Of a stretch of DNA of 43,863 nt, positions 16,620 through 26,611 are shown one piece after another. Both the position numbers and the translations under genes were made by a program. Position 1 is the first letter of the stretch, and each line of letters opens with the position of its first letter. The DNA comes from an uncultured Eubacteriales bacterium. Its GTDB lineage: Bacteria > Bacillota > Clostridia > Oscillospirales > Acutalibacteraceae. The notes below the pieces were generated by a model. It saw nothing but the letters and a program-made list of their open reading frames with translations, did no database searches and was not told where the DNA came from. The stretch spans positions 1 to 43,863 of the forward strand of contig CAKSSR010000015.1 of assembly GCA_934489735.1 (NCBI GenBank), read 5' to 3'.

Positions 16620-18728
16620 CTATTTGATATCAACTTCAAAGTACTTATTCTTAACCATATCTGCAATCATAAGTACATTTGCCACATCTTCCTCTGTCTT
16701 ATTATAATCAAGTCCTGGGAACATGTCACCCAAGCACTTCTTTCCCTCGTATTCAAATTCATACAAGCAGTCCAAATTGTATGCGTTAGTCTTTAAGTCT
16801 TCAAATGATAATTTCTCTATACTGCCAGACACCCACTTTTTCATTGTCTCAGCTGGATCAGTACCTTCAGATTTTTTTATTATTCCTTCAGCTGGATCAG
16901 TGCCTTCAGATTTTTTTATTATTCCTTCAGCCGGATCAGTGCCTTTAGATTTTTCTATTATTCTTTCAGCTCGATCTCTTTCTTTAGCCTCTTTTTCTTT
17001 AGCCTCTTTTTCTTTAGACTCTTTTTCCTTAGACTCTTGATAAAAATTTATTAATGCATTTATCTCAGTCTTAAAATCCTCTTCATTCTTTCTCGCATAA
17101 ACGCAATATTCCTTAAAGCTGACTTCATTTTTCATGCATTTGTCTTTATATCCTATGATTGCATCTTTAAATTTTTGAGATATTCCATCTTCTTTATCCA
17201 ATGCGGTTTCTCTTAGCAAATCCAAGTCAAAGTTTTCTACCATTCTACGTTTTACTTCTAAAATGTTTTCTTTATCCAAATCATCAAAATACCTATCTTT
17301 ATTAGCATAAGTCAAAATATTCGCATTTACATTAAACCCTTTTCCCAATAATGTATCAATTTTTTCTTTACTCATAACCATTTCCCTAGCAGCAGCAGCT
17401 TTACTTCCTGCAAATGATTTATCATATAATGCTTGTCTAAACCTACTAACCATATAATCTTCTACTTCTTCACAGATATCTCGTTCATCGGCAACTTGTT
17501 TAACCATATTGCTTTCTTCCAATGAGTCAAGCTCTCTTGCTACATCGTCAATAATAGCACCAAATCTATACGTACAATGATTTTCATGGCTATTGACTAT
17601 ATTGTCTATTACAGACAGCACTTCATTACATTTGTTTTGCAATCTTTTATATTCTTCCTTCTCTGCACTTGTCAGTCGTTTATTTCCATAAGCATTCATA
17701 ACTTCTCTACTTTTTTTCTTTTGTTCATTTTCTACGTCTGGCATTCCTTCTAATGTCTTACTTGTATTACTTATAGATTTTTCTAGACCTTGTATCAATT
17801 TTATATCTCCTAAAGCTTCTGCTTTCTTTAATTTTTTCTCATCTTCTTTTCTTTTTTTCTCCAGGTCAGCCTTTACTTTCTTTCTTTCCTTATCATAATC
17901 CCCATAAAGAGTAAATTCAGCCGATTCTCTATCCCTATATTCTCTATACTTTTGATGATTATTTGCTTGGCTGAGTTCTTTTATCCTTTTAACCTCATCT
18001 ATTAACAAATTCTTTCGTTCATCATTAAGGCCGCACCAACGCAGGTCACAATATTCAACAAATGGCAATGCTGGCTGTCCGCATTCAGTCTTTTGATCAT
18101 TAACTGGCCATAAACTTCTTATATCCATCATCATTTCTATATATTCTTCATAGGACACATATCTTTTACCTCCACTTTTCCATTTACCTTTATTCTCTAC
18201 TAATCTAAAGAACTTTTCAAATATTTTTATTCCCTTTTCGTCATATATATGATCCTGCCATTCATATAATTGTTTAAGTTTAGGACATTGTTCAATTTCA
18301 CGACTTTTTTGTATAATTTTTTCTTTTATCGCATTCTCTCTTTCCTCAAATCTAAGCCTCTTCTTTTCTTCCCGTTGTCGTTCTTTTTCCTCTTCTTCAA
18401 GTTTTTGTTGTTCAATTCTTCTCCTTTCCCTTGCCATTTCCGCTTCTCTTTCTGCTTCTCTCTTCAATTCAGCTTCTTTCGCCCTTTTCATATGTTGATC
18501 AATAATTACGAACAATGCAGCTGCTGTAACAAATGTGCCTATTTTTAGATAATTTTTTCTTAATACATTATACATCTGCTTAATAGTCGAAGGCTTTTCC
18601 TTTTGTTCCTCTGTTTTAATATTATTTCCATTTGCTATAAACTGTTCATTCGCTGCAAAAGCCGGCGATAAAACTAATGATGAAGATAAAGCTATGCTTA
18701 AACATTTCTTAAATATTCTTTTTCCCAT
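16620..18728 (-). CDS. Exported coiled-coil paralog, copy 5 (702 residues)
   Basis: AGAAAGGA precedes the ATG. Layout: signal peptide (KKCLSIALSSSLVLSPAFA), a polar stretch, a hydrophobic segment (about 50-66), a long Lys/Glu/Arg coiled coil (about 67-135) and a mostly helical body. The body contains HKYREYRD, the ENHC-x2-R motif, and a C-x10-C motif (about residues 531-542, CMKNEVSFKEYC). The end is D-M-F-P-G...IADMVKNKYF. Between the Cys motif and the end lie a KEKEA-type repeat and three SEGTDPAEGIIKK units not found in the other copies. The N-terminal 130 residues and the C-terminus are nearly identical to the next gene (18761-20722), so this is a recent duplicate. Unknown family; probably anchored by its N-terminus with the body outside the cell. 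Confidence 0.8.
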   Translation of the reverse strand: MGKRIFKKCLSIALSSSLVLSPAFAANEQFIANGNNIKTEEQKEKPSTIKQMYNVLRKNYLKIGTFVTAAALFVIIDQHMKRAKEAELKREAEREAEMARERRRIEQQKLEEEEKERQREEKKRLRFEERENAIKEKIIQKSREIEQCPKLKQLYEWQDHIYDEKGIKIFEKFFRLVENKGKWKSGGKRYVSYEEYIEMMMDIRSLWPVNDQKTECGQPALPFVEYCDLRWCGLNDERKNLLIDEVKRIKELSQANNHQKYREYRDRESAEFTLYGDYDKERKKVKADLEKKRKEDEKKLKKAEALGDIKLIQGLEKSISNTSKTLEGMPDVENEQKKKSREVMNAYGNKRLTSAEKEEYKRLQNKCNEVLSVIDNIVNSHENHCTYRFGAIIDDVARELDSLEESNMVKQVADERDICEEVEDYMVSRFRQALYDKSFAGSKAAAAREMVMSKEKIDTLLGKGFNVNANILTYANKDRYFDDLDKENILEVKRRMVENFDLDLLRETALDKEDGISQKFKDAIIGYKDKCMKNEVSFKEYCVYARKNEEDFKTEINALINFYQESKEKESKEKEAKEKEAKERDRAERIIEKSKGTDPAEGIIKKSEGTDPAEGIIKKSEGTDPAETMKKWVSGSIEKLSFEDLKTNAYNLDCLYEFEYEGKKCLGDMFPGLDYNKTEEDVANVLMIADMVKNKYFEVDIK
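16851..16967 (-). repeat. Three 39-bp in-frame repeats
   Basis: Units at 16851-16889, 16890-16928 and 16929-16967 encode SEGTDPAEGIIKK-like blocks within the 702-residue paralog. The first two differ by one base. The related gene at 18761 has only a single SEGSDPAE-type block here, so the array expanded after duplication. Confidence 0.9.
16981..17040 (-). repeat. Four 15-bp in-frame repeats
   Basis: Four 15-base units (16981, 16996, 17011, 17026) encode a KEKEA/KEKES run. They lie just upstream, in coding direction, of the 39-bp repeats and are probably length-variable. Confidence 0.85.
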
Positions 18729-18760
18729 ATAAAATTTCCTTTCTAATAATTAAATTTTCA

Positions 18761-20722
18761 CTATTTGATATCAACTTCAAAGTACTTATTCTTAACCATA
18801 TCTGCAATCATAAGTACATTTGCCACATCTTTCTCTGTATTTTTAGAGGCGATCCCTGGAAACATGTCAACTAGCTCTGTCTTCTTTTTAGACTTAAAAT
18901 TAAGTGACACATCTAATGCAAATACATCATCTTTTAGCTCATTAAATGATAACTTCTCTGTACTGCCAGACACCCACTTTTTCATTGTCTCAGCTGGATC
19001 AGAGCCTTCACATTCTTCTATTATTCCTTCAGCTTTATCTTTTTCTTTAGACTCTTTATAAAAATTTATTAATTCATCTATCTCTGTCTTAAAATCCTCT
19101 TCATTCTTTCTCGCATAAAAGCAATATTCTTTAAAGCTGACTTTGTTTTCCATGCATTTGTTTTCATATCCTATGATTGCACCTTTAAATCTTTGAGATA
19201 TTCCATTTTCTTTATCCAATGCGGTTTCCCTTAGCAAATCCAAGTCAAAGTTTTCCACCATTTTACGCTTTACTTCTAAAATTTCTCCATTGTTTCCAAA
19301 GAAGTTATATCCTCCATTACTGCAAGCCAAAGCATTTGTATTTATATTGAACATTTCCCCCAAAGATGTATCAATTCTTTCTTTACTCATAACCATTTCC
19401 CTACCAGCAGCAGCTTTACTTCCTGCAAATGATTTATCATATAATGCTTGTCTAAACCTACTGACAACATAATCTTCCACTTCTTCACAAATATCTGGTC
19501 CATCGGTCACTTGTTGAACCATATTGTTTTCTTCCAATAAGTCGAGCTCTTCCGCTATATTCTCAATAATAGCATTAAGTCTATATGAGCAATGATTTTC
19601 GTGGCTATTTACGCTATCGTCTATTAAAGACAACACTTCATTACATCTGTTTTTCAATCTTTTATATTCTTCCTTCTCTGCATTTGTCAGTCGTTTATTT
19701 CCATAAGCCTCCATAATTTCTCTACTTTTTTTCTTTTGTTCCTTTTCTACGTCTGGCATTCCTTTCAAGGTCCTATCTGTTTTGCTTATAGATTCTTTTA
19801 GATCTTTTATCAATTTTATATCGTCTAAAGCTCTTGCTTCCTTTAGCTTTCCTTCATCTTCTTTTTTTCTCTTTTCCAAATTAGCCTTTGCTTCCTCTCT
19901 TTGCTTATCATAGTCCCCATAAAGAGTAAATTCAGCCCAGTCTCTATCCCTATATTCTCTATACTTTTGATGATTATTCGCTTGGCTGAGTTCTTTTATC
20001 CTTTTAACCTCATCTATTAACAAATTCTTTCGTTCATTATTAATTGCGTACTTATACTGGCTAAAATAGTTGGCAAACGATGGTGCTGGCTGTCCATTTT
20101 CATCCTTTTGATCATTAACTGGCCATAAACTTTCTATATCCTTTAGCAGTTCTCCCAATTTTGTATTGGACACATATCCCTTACCTCCACTTTTCCATTT
20201 ACCTTTATTCTCTACTAATTTAAAGAACTTTTTAAATATTCTTATTCCCTTTTCTTCATATATATGATCCTGCCATTCATATAATTGTTTAGATTCAGGA
20301 TGGTTTCTAATTTTTTCTCTTATCGCATTTTCTCTTGCCTCAAATCTAAGCCTCTTCTTTTCTTCCCGTTGTCGTTCTTTTTCCTTTTCTTTACGTTCCT
20401 TTTTTTCAATTCTTCTCCTTTCCCTTGCCATTTCCGCTTCTCTTTCTGCTTCTCTCTTCAATTCAGCTTCTTTCGCCCTTTTCATATGTTGATCAACAAT
20501 TACGAACAATGCAGCTGCTGTAACAAATGTGCCTATTTTTAGATAATTTTTTCTTAATGCATTATACATCTGCTTAATAGTTGAAGGCTTTTCCTTTTGT
20601 TCCTCTGTTTTAATATTGTTTCCATTTGCTATAAATTGTTCATTTGCTGCAAAAGCCGGCGACAAAACTAATGATGAACTCAAAATTACGCTTAGGCATT
20701 TCCTATATATTTTATTCTTCAT
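18761..20722 (-). CDS. Exported coiled-coil paralog, copy 4 (653 residues)
   Basis: I chose the ATG 20720-20722 (MKNKIYRKC), which aligns with the other family members and has AGAAAGGA ten bases ahead; an ATG at 20755 would add eleven residues before the signal peptide. It has the same plan as its neighbours: signal peptide, hydrophobic segment, charged coiled coil, YREYRD, ENHC-x2-R, CMENKVSFKEYC and the C-terminal MFPG/ADMVKNKYF block. The first 120 residues are almost identical to copy 5, while the central body differs more. It lies 32 bases upstream of copy 5, consistent with co-transcription. Function unknown. Confidence 0.8.
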   Translation of the reverse strand: MKNKIYRKCLSVILSSSLVLSPAFAANEQFIANGNNIKTEEQKEKPSTIKQMYNALRKNYLKIGTFVTAAALFVIVDQHMKRAKEAELKREAEREAEMARERRRIEKKERKEKEKERQREEKKRLRFEARENAIREKIRNHPESKQLYEWQDHIYEEKGIRIFKKFFKLVENKGKWKSGGKGYVSNTKLGELLKDIESLWPVNDQKDENGQPAPSFANYFSQYKYAINNERKNLLIDEVKRIKELSQANNHQKYREYRDRDWAEFTLYGDYDKQREEAKANLEKRKKEDEGKLKEARALDDIKLIKDLKESISKTDRTLKGMPDVEKEQKKKSREIMEAYGNKRLTNAEKEEYKRLKNRCNEVLSLIDDSVNSHENHCSYRLNAIIENIAEELDLLEENNMVQQVTDGPDICEEVEDYVVSRFRQALYDKSFAGSKAAAGREMVMSKERIDTSLGEMFNINTNALACSNGGYNFFGNNGEILEVKRKMVENFDLDLLRETALDKENGISQRFKGAIIGYENKCMENKVSFKEYCFYARKNEEDFKTEIDELINFYKESKEKDKAEGIIEECEGSDPAETMKKWVSGSTEKLSFNELKDDVFALDVSLNFKSKKKTELVDMFPGIASKNTEKDVANVLMIADMVKNKYFEVDIK

Positions 20723-20754
20723 GATACACATTTCCTTTCTTTTAAAACATTCCA

Positions 20755-22602
20755 TTATCTAATTGTTTCTTCAATCTTACTATCAGCAACTGTAAAATAT
20801 TTATTTTTCACCATATCTGCGATCATAAGTATATTTGCTATATCTTCGTCTTTAGTTTTAGCTCCTGGGAACATAGCATCTAAGTCTTTCTGAACGTTGG
20901 AATTCAATTTTTCAACACTTTTTCTCAAGTCATTAAATGATAAATCTTTCTTTCCTTTAACCCATTCATCAAGATCCTTAGATTCTTTAGACTCTTCATT
21001 ACCTTTTCTTAAATCATCTATGTCTGCCTTAAAATCTTCTGCCTTTTTATTTGCATAAAAGCAATATTCTTTAAAGCCGACTTCATTTTTCATACATTCG
21101 TCTCTATATCGATTAATGAATTCTGGCGAGAACTTCTTAAATATTCCATTATCTTCACTCTTAGCAACCTGTTTCAACACATCCAAGTCGAATTTCTCAG
21201 CAATTTTATTCCGTACTTCTGATATTTCACGATCTTCTGCCAAACGACAAGTTCCGATATTTCCATCTACATTAATAAAGCTTTTATCAAAGAATGAATC
21301 CATATCTAATTTTAGTCCAGCCCCTATGATCATTGATTTTATTCTACTGTCCATAAATGACTCTTCATATAATTTTCGTTTAAAGATTTCAATTGCATAG
21401 TCTTCTACTTTCTCACGTATATCAGTAGAAGTTTCTTCTCCTTTTAAATCTTCCACATTCTCTAATAGAGGATCCAAAACATTAGCTATATCGTGAATCA
21501 TCAAAGACAATCCTTCTTTTTTATTATATCCATGATCATTTACTATGCCCTCTATCAGACTCAATGCTTCATTATACTTATTACTTAATTTTTTATATTT
21601 CCTTTGTTCTGGCTCCGTCAATGGCTTATCTCCATAAAATGATTTAATTGTTTCATAAGTGGCTTCTGTTTTCTCTAGAATCCTTCTCTTACCTTCACTT
21701 TCTCTTCTAATTTCCTTTACTTTTTCTACTTCATCTGGACTCATCTCTGCCTTGTATATGCCTTTGTCAATTTCAGCTTCTCTAAGCCTTAATATTTTAT
21801 CGTTCTCCTCTTCGATCATTCTTTCCAATTCTCTTTTTTCCCTTTTCTTTATTTCTAAAAGCTTCGGCATAAGCATTCTATTCTGATATTCCCTATATTG
21901 GTCATAGTTATATTTGTCACTGAGGTCATATATCTTTTCAATTTCTTTTTCTAATAATCTTTGATCTTGAGGATCTAAATCTCTATATTTATTATTAATG
22001 AAACTAGCAAGGGTCCTTGCTTCTTTACTCTGGTTTCCAACTTTCTTGTCCCCATCTTCCTGGTTACCGCCAATTATCAATAATTTACATACCAGTTCAC
22101 CCACATCTCTCATTGGTATATCACAATATTCTTTTCTCCATTGTTGACCAATTCCTTTATTTTTTAAGAATTTTTTAAATATTTTTATTTTTGCCTCTTC
22201 ACTTATGGCATCGTGCCACTTCTTAAAATTCTCATCTTCTTCTTTTTTCCTTTTTGCTTTCTCTTTTGCTTCAATTCTTTGTCTTTCCTCTTCTTCTCTC
22301 ATTTCTCTCATTCGCGATTCAAGGTATCTTCTACCCATCTCTCTTGCCTTTATTTTATCTCTATTAAGATATGCATATCCTGTAAATATTGCAGCAGCTC
22401 CTATAACAGTTGCATATGTTCCTGCTATAATATAACATCCAATTTTACATGCTTTCGCAAAGTATGCTGCGTTTTGTACCCATTTTGCTGTCCTTGTATT
22501 ATTTTTTTCACTTTTTGCTTCATTCGTTGCAAAAGACGGTGATAGAACCAATGACGAACTTAAAATCACGCTTAAACATTTCTTATACATTCTATTTTTC
22601 AT
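20755..22602 (-). CDS. Exported coiled-coil paralog, copy 3 (615 residues)
   Basis: AGAAAGGGA precedes the ATG. The signal peptide (KKCLSVILSSSLVLSPSFA) is followed by a hydrophobic segment (about 53-75) and a charged coiled coil (about 80-125). Later come YREYQNRML, a second Lys/Glu/Arg-rich helix, C-x10-C (CMKNEVGFKEYC) and MFPG...IADMVKNKYF. It differs from copies 4 and 5 mainly in the centre and resembles copy 2 more closely; for example, both share FKKFSPEFINRYR before the Cys motif. The ENHC motif seen in copies 4 and 5 is replaced by DHGYNKKEG here, so the first cysteine is not invariant. Function unknown. Confidence 0.8.
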   Translation of the reverse strand: MKNRMYKKCLSVILSSSLVLSPSFATNEAKSEKNNTRTAKWVQNAAYFAKACKIGCYIIAGTYATVIGAAAIFTGYAYLNRDKIKAREMGRRYLESRMREMREEEERQRIEAKEKAKRKKEEDENFKKWHDAISEEAKIKIFKKFLKNKGIGQQWRKEYCDIPMRDVGELVCKLLIIGGNQEDGDKKVGNQSKEARTLASFINNKYRDLDPQDQRLLEKEIEKIYDLSDKYNYDQYREYQNRMLMPKLLEIKKREKRELERMIEEENDKILRLREAEIDKGIYKAEMSPDEVEKVKEIRRESEGKRRILEKTEATYETIKSFYGDKPLTEPEQRKYKKLSNKYNEALSLIEGIVNDHGYNKKEGLSLMIHDIANVLDPLLENVEDLKGEETSTDIREKVEDYAIEIFKRKLYEESFMDSRIKSMIIGAGLKLDMDSFFDKSFINVDGNIGTCRLAEDREISEVRNKIAEKFDLDVLKQVAKSEDNGIFKKFSPEFINRYRDECMKNEVGFKEYCFYANKKAEDFKADIDDLRKGNEESKESKDLDEWVKGKKDLSFNDLRKSVEKLNSNVQKDLDAMFPGAKTKDEDIANILMIADMVKNKYFTVADSKIEETIR

Positions 22603-22629
22603 ATTTCGTATCCCTTTCTTAATACAAAT

Positions 22630-24573
22630 TTACTTACTAATTGCCTGTTCAACCTTACTCTCATCAGCAATCGTAAAATATTCATTTTTAACCATATCTG
22701 CAATCATCAATACATTTGCTACATCTTTATTTCCAGCATTAGCCCCCGGGAACAAGTCGTCTAAATTTACTTTATTTACTTCATTATTTTTATTGTCTTT
22801 TTGCCCATTTAAACTTAATTTTTCAGCATTTTCTCTTAAGTCGTTAAACGATAATGCCTTCTCCCCTTTAATCCATTCATCAAGATCCTTTGATTCTTTA
22901 GACATTTCATCACTTTTTCTTAACTTATTTAAATCCGCCTTAAAATCTTCTGCTTTCTTATTTGCATAAAGGCAATATTCTTTAAAGCCAATCTCATTTT
23001 TCATACATTCTTCTCTATATCGATTAATGAATTCTGGCGAAAATTTCTTAAATATTCCTACATCCTCGCTTTGAGCAGCTTCTCTTAACGCATTTAAATT
23101 AAAGTTTTTAATCATTTTTTCTCTTAATTGTCTTTTAGCAACTTGACTATTGAACCGAGTTTTTTCTACAGCATCTGGATTCACGCTAAATTCTTTCTTA
23201 AATTCAAAATCCATTTCTAATTTTTCTTTAGCCGACGTACATCCTATTTTCTCCATTTCTTTCATAAACGACTCATCATATAATCTTTGTCTAAACGTAC
23301 TAATTGCATAGTTTTCCACTTCTCTGCATACGTCTTCGCATTCTTTTGGATTGCTCGCATCCTCTACCGAGTCTAAAACAGTTGCTATGTCATGAATAAT
23401 TAAAGATAAACCTGTACCATAACGATAATCATGATCGTTAACTATACCCTCTATCGTACTTAATGCTTCATTATACTTATTACTCAATGCATTATATTTC
23501 TCTTTTTCTTCCTCTGACAGTGGCTCTGTATCATAAAGTGATTCAATTGCTTTACAAACGTCTTTCTTTCTCTCTAAAACTTTCCTTTGTTCTTCATATC
23601 CATCTACCTTTTCTTTTATATATTTCTTCTCTCTTTCAGTCATATATATATTGCCTCTTTTAAGCTCACCCTTTCTAATACTTAATATTTCTTCTTTCTC
23701 TTCACTATTTATCTTTGATATCTGTTTTTCATAATCTCCAGTAAACTCTGAAAGGTACGGTAGCAACATTCTGTTCTGATACCCTCTGTATTCATGATAA
23801 TTATACTCTTTGTTGAGCTCACCTATTCTTACAAGTTCTTTATATAACAGTTCTCTTTCCTCTTCATTTACAATATCTAATTTATCAAAAATCTTGCAAA
23901 TACCTTCTGATGAAAGAGGAATCTCAATATAAATTGACAATAAGTCGTTTATACGTCTCTTTACTTCGCTCTTAGACATCTTCCTGCAGTCCTTATGTCT
24001 CCATTTGCAATCATTTTTTGCCTCTTCAAAGAAATTTTCAAGTATTTCTATACCTGTTTCTTTTCTTATGTCTTTCTGCCACTCGTCAACCTGTTTTCTT
24101 CTAGCCCTTCTCTTTTCATTTTTAAGACGGTTGGCCTCAAGTTTCTTTTTCATCTCATCTTCCTTTGCTTTTTTCTCATTTTCTTTTCTTTCTTCAGCAT
24201 ATCTCGCTGCAGCTGACACGACTCTCAAATCTGCATAAACTGGATATCCTGCCAATGGTCCTTGTGTTGGAGTTATAGTCATAAATGCTTGCTGTTGTTT
24301 CTCAGCAAATTCATCTCCCATTTTATTAATCGTTCTAGCAATATATGCGCCTCCAGCAACTATGGCAGCATATATACATATTTTCATACTATCTTTCTTC
24401 AATCTGTCATACAGTACCTTCCCAGCATAAGAAATTCTATCTTTAAATCCTTCTATCTTCTTACTTTCTCCATCACTTTTTGCTAATTGTTCATTTGCTG
24501 CAAAAGCCGGAGACAAAACTAATGATGAGCTTAGAATCACGCTCAAACATTTTCTATAAGCTTTCCCTTTCAT
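22630..24573 (-). CDS. Exported coiled-coil paralog, copy 2 (647 residues)
   Basis: GAGGAGG lies before the ATG. It has the family signal peptide (RKCLSVILSSSLVLSPAFA), a hydrophobic segment (about 63-82), a coiled coil (about 120-160), YRGYQNRML, and the C-x10-C motif (CMKNEIGFKEYC). The C-terminus is DLFPGANAGNKDVANVLMIA followed by DMVKNEYF. It starts 14 bases after the divergent copy 1 gene ends and 27 bases before copy 3, consistent with one polycistronic unit. All five copies share the same order of landmarks. Function unknown. Confidence 0.8.
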   Translation of the reverse strand: MKGKAYRKCLSVILSSSLVLSPAFAANEQLAKSDGESKKIEGFKDRISYAGKVLYDRLKKDSMKICIYAAIVAGGAYIARTINKMGDEFAEKQQQAFMTITPTQGPLAGYPVYADLRVVSAAARYAEERKENEKKAKEDEMKKKLEANRLKNEKRRARRKQVDEWQKDIRKETGIEILENFFEEAKNDCKWRHKDCRKMSKSEVKRRINDLLSIYIEIPLSSEGICKIFDKLDIVNEEERELLYKELVRIGELNKEYNYHEYRGYQNRMLLPYLSEFTGDYEKQISKINSEEKEEILSIRKGELKRGNIYMTEREKKYIKEKVDGYEEQRKVLERKKDVCKAIESLYDTEPLSEEEKEKYNALSNKYNEALSTIEGIVNDHDYRYGTGLSLIIHDIATVLDSVEDASNPKECEDVCREVENYAISTFRQRLYDESFMKEMEKIGCTSAKEKLEMDFEFKKEFSVNPDAVEKTRFNSQVAKRQLREKMIKNFNLNALREAAQSEDVGIFKKFSPEFINRYREECMKNEIGFKEYCLYANKKAEDFKADLNKLRKSDEMSKESKDLDEWIKGEKALSFNDLRENAEKLSLNGQKDNKNNEVNKVNLDDLFPGANAGNKDVANVLMIADMVKNEYFTIADESKVEQAISK

Positions 24574-24587
24574 TTCAAAGTCCTCCT

Positions 24588-26120
24588 CTAATTTATAAAA
24601 ATATTTTTGTCTTTATCCAACATTTTCGCTACAGTTGCGACACCCATCCATTCATTTGTAAAATCAATAATACATGGGTCTTTCAGGTCAGGCTTAACCT
24701 CCACTAACCATCCTTGAATAGATTCTATAGATGCCTTTCCATTTCCATCTATCCAGTTGCTCAATTCATCTTTTGTTTCCTGATCTGCTCCCAAATCTGC
24801 TTTTTTTACAAGTTCTTTCTTAACCTTTTCTTTCAGAAACTTATCTCTTTTTTCTAATTCTTTAAATTTTCTGCCTGATCCTGAACTTTTTATTATCTTT
24901 TCGCCATATATCATGCAATATTCATTAAAACTTATTTCCGTATTAAAGCACTCTTTCTCATAATTTTCGAAAGCATCCGGTGGCAAGATTCCTTTTGAGT
25001 GCACCTTTGCATTTGCCAGGCATACCAAATCTCCCATTGAGAAGCTCTTTGCCAAGCTATTCAAAAATCTTTCTTCCGAAATCAAATCAGCTCCACAAAG
25101 TTCTATAATTGCTTTAGCATTATCCAATACATTTTCCATATGATCCAAAGCAATTTTATCCTTGTACTTATTTATGATGACACTTGAAAACATAACGCTT
25201 TCATCTGATAGCAATCTTCCTTGACTATCCTTTTTATCTCTAACATATGTCTTCTGCAAATCAACTATTGTCTTTGTCATCCAATTCTGTCTATAGTCTG
25301 ACAAAATACGTTTGTTCAATTTATCTTCTTCTCCATTATTATCATTAGCATTACTATTTTGAAACTCTACATCATCCAAATAAGCAGCCATCTGGCGCAT
25401 GATACCAGTCAATCTTAAAACACATGCATCGTCCCGTCCATCTAGTATAACTCCTAAACCGTCAAAGTTATCTTTGCATTTTTCATCCGTTTTACCTTTC
25501 TCATGTAACTGATTTGCTGCATAAACTATCCGCTTGAGTAATATTTTTTCTTCTTCACTCATATTCTCATAAATTTTTTCTGGGTTCCCAATAGATAGAT
25601 ATGAGCTAAATGTATTCCCTGCTTTATTTTTATTAGGCCACAGTCTTTGGATAATTTTCGATAACTTATTATCATCCAATTTTGCCACCTTGCCATCAAT
25701 CTTAACATTGTTAAGGTCTACAGTTTGCCATTTTGGTAAAGTAGATTTAATATAAAATCCTTTCCCCAGTCTAACTTTTCCCTGCGATTCTAATTTATTA
25801 GACAATACTCTTCTAAAATTTTCTACATTTTTCTTATCAGTTTCTGACTTTTTAATATTATCATTCCACTCCATCCTACTTTTCTCATCTTCAAGTCTTT
25901 CATCCCTTCTTGTGACCCCCCCTTCAGTTTCATTGATATTTGGCTTTTTCATATTATATAAAAAGTAAATTGAAGCTGGTAATATAACAGAAGTTGCTAA
26001 ACCTATCTTTAACCATTTATCCTTTTTCCAGTCAAATGCCGATGACTGCATTGTAAAACTGTTACAAGTCATAGACAAAATCACCAAAGATGCTATTGAT
26101 TTCTTAAAAAATTTCTTCAT
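24588..26120 (-). CDS. Divergent first member of the exported paralog array (510 residues)
   Basis: I chose the ATG 26118-26120 (MKKFFKKSIAS), which has AGGGAT in the right place; the ATG five codons earlier overlaps that site. A signal peptide (about 1-28) is followed by a hydrophobic segment (about 36-56). It is much more diverged than the others but keeps landmarks: D-D-A-C-x3-L-x2-I-M aligned with ENHC-x2-R-x3-I, the C-x10-C motif (CFNTEISFNEYC), and a terminal block with MLDKDKN in place of MVKNKYF. It lacks the long charged coiled coil. It is the promoter-proximal gene of the array and may be the functional partner or ancestor of the others. Function unknown. Confidence 0.75.
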   Translation of the reverse strand: MKKFFKKSIASLVILSMTCNSFTMQSSAFDWKKDKWLKIGLATSVILPASIYFLYNMKKPNINETEGGVTRRDERLEDEKSRMEWNDNIKKSETDKKNVENFRRVLSNKLESQGKVRLGKGFYIKSTLPKWQTVDLNNVKIDGKVAKLDDNKLSKIIQRLWPNKNKAGNTFSSYLSIGNPEKIYENMSEEEKILLKRIVYAANQLHEKGKTDEKCKDNFDGLGVILDGRDDACVLRLTGIMRQMAAYLDDVEFQNSNANDNNGEEDKLNKRILSDYRQNWMTKTIVDLQKTYVRDKKDSQGRLLSDESVMFSSVIINKYKDKIALDHMENVLDNAKAIIELCGADLISEERFLNSLAKSFSMGDLVCLANAKVHSKGILPPDAFENYEKECFNTEISFNEYCMIYGEKIIKSSGSGRKFKELEKRDKFLKEKVKKELVKKADLGADQETKDELSNWIDGNGKASIESIQGWLVEVKPDLKDPCIIDFTNEWMGVATVAKMLDKDKNIFIN

Positions 26121-26458
26121 ATTCAAATCCCTCATATTCCATATTTATAATATTATCATCCTATATTTTAGCATATTATTCTCAACAAATCACCATTTTA
26201 ACAAAATCTTAACATAAATTTTATCTTTCAAATTCAATTGTTAAATTTTAATTAAATCCAACACATGCAGCTTTAAATGTATTATAATAGGTATAGAACT
26301 TTGAAATCAATAAGTTGTTTAATTGCAACTTTTTTTTAAAAAATCTATAAATAAACTTGAAAGGAGCTTGCTATTGGACTAAAAAATATAGATCTTTAGT
26401 GACATTTGTCTACCAAGACCTATAAATTGTCTTTATTAAAATAGCAAAATATTAAATT
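26121..26458. other. Divergent regulatory region
   Basis: It separates the paralog array from a small plus-strand ORF. The plus strand shows TATAAT at 26283-26288 without a good -35 box. A small hairpin (AAGTTG with CAACTT, about 26311-26330) is followed by a run of eight T, and then AAGGAGCTTG at 26361-26370 recurs at 37310-37319. The minus-strand promoter of the array must lie here but no clear -35/-10 pair stands out. Confidence 0.4.
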
Positions 26459-26611
26459 ATGAATAATTCACCTGAAATGAAAATAGTCTTGAGCATACTT
26501 GATGATGCCATCGAGACAAATGACATTGATAAAGTCAAAGGGGCTAGAAAAATTCTCAATGACCTTGATCATCTCAACTATTTAAAATCAAAAAAATACT
26601 TAAATAAGTAA
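26459..26611 (+). CDS. Putative 50-residue helical protein
   Basis: The frame ATG-TAA encodes a balanced, charged and apparently all-helical peptide starting MNNSPEMKIVLSILDDAIE and ending KKYLNK. Its composition is protein-like, with alternating hydrophobic and acidic or basic residues, unlike a chance AT-rich reading. No strong ribosome binding site lies directly upstream, which weakens the call. The stop codon opens a perfect 14-base palindrome, and the gene converges on polC. I do not recognise a family. Confidence 0.4.
   Translation: MNNSPEMKIVLSILDDAIETNDIDKVKGARKILNDLDHLNYLKSKKYLNK

Noticed and set aside
16851..17040. Regularly spaced repeats that might suggest a CRISPR array
   Set aside because: The units are directly adjacent, in frame, without unique spacers; they encode protein repeats. 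No CRISPR array or cas gene was seen in the window.
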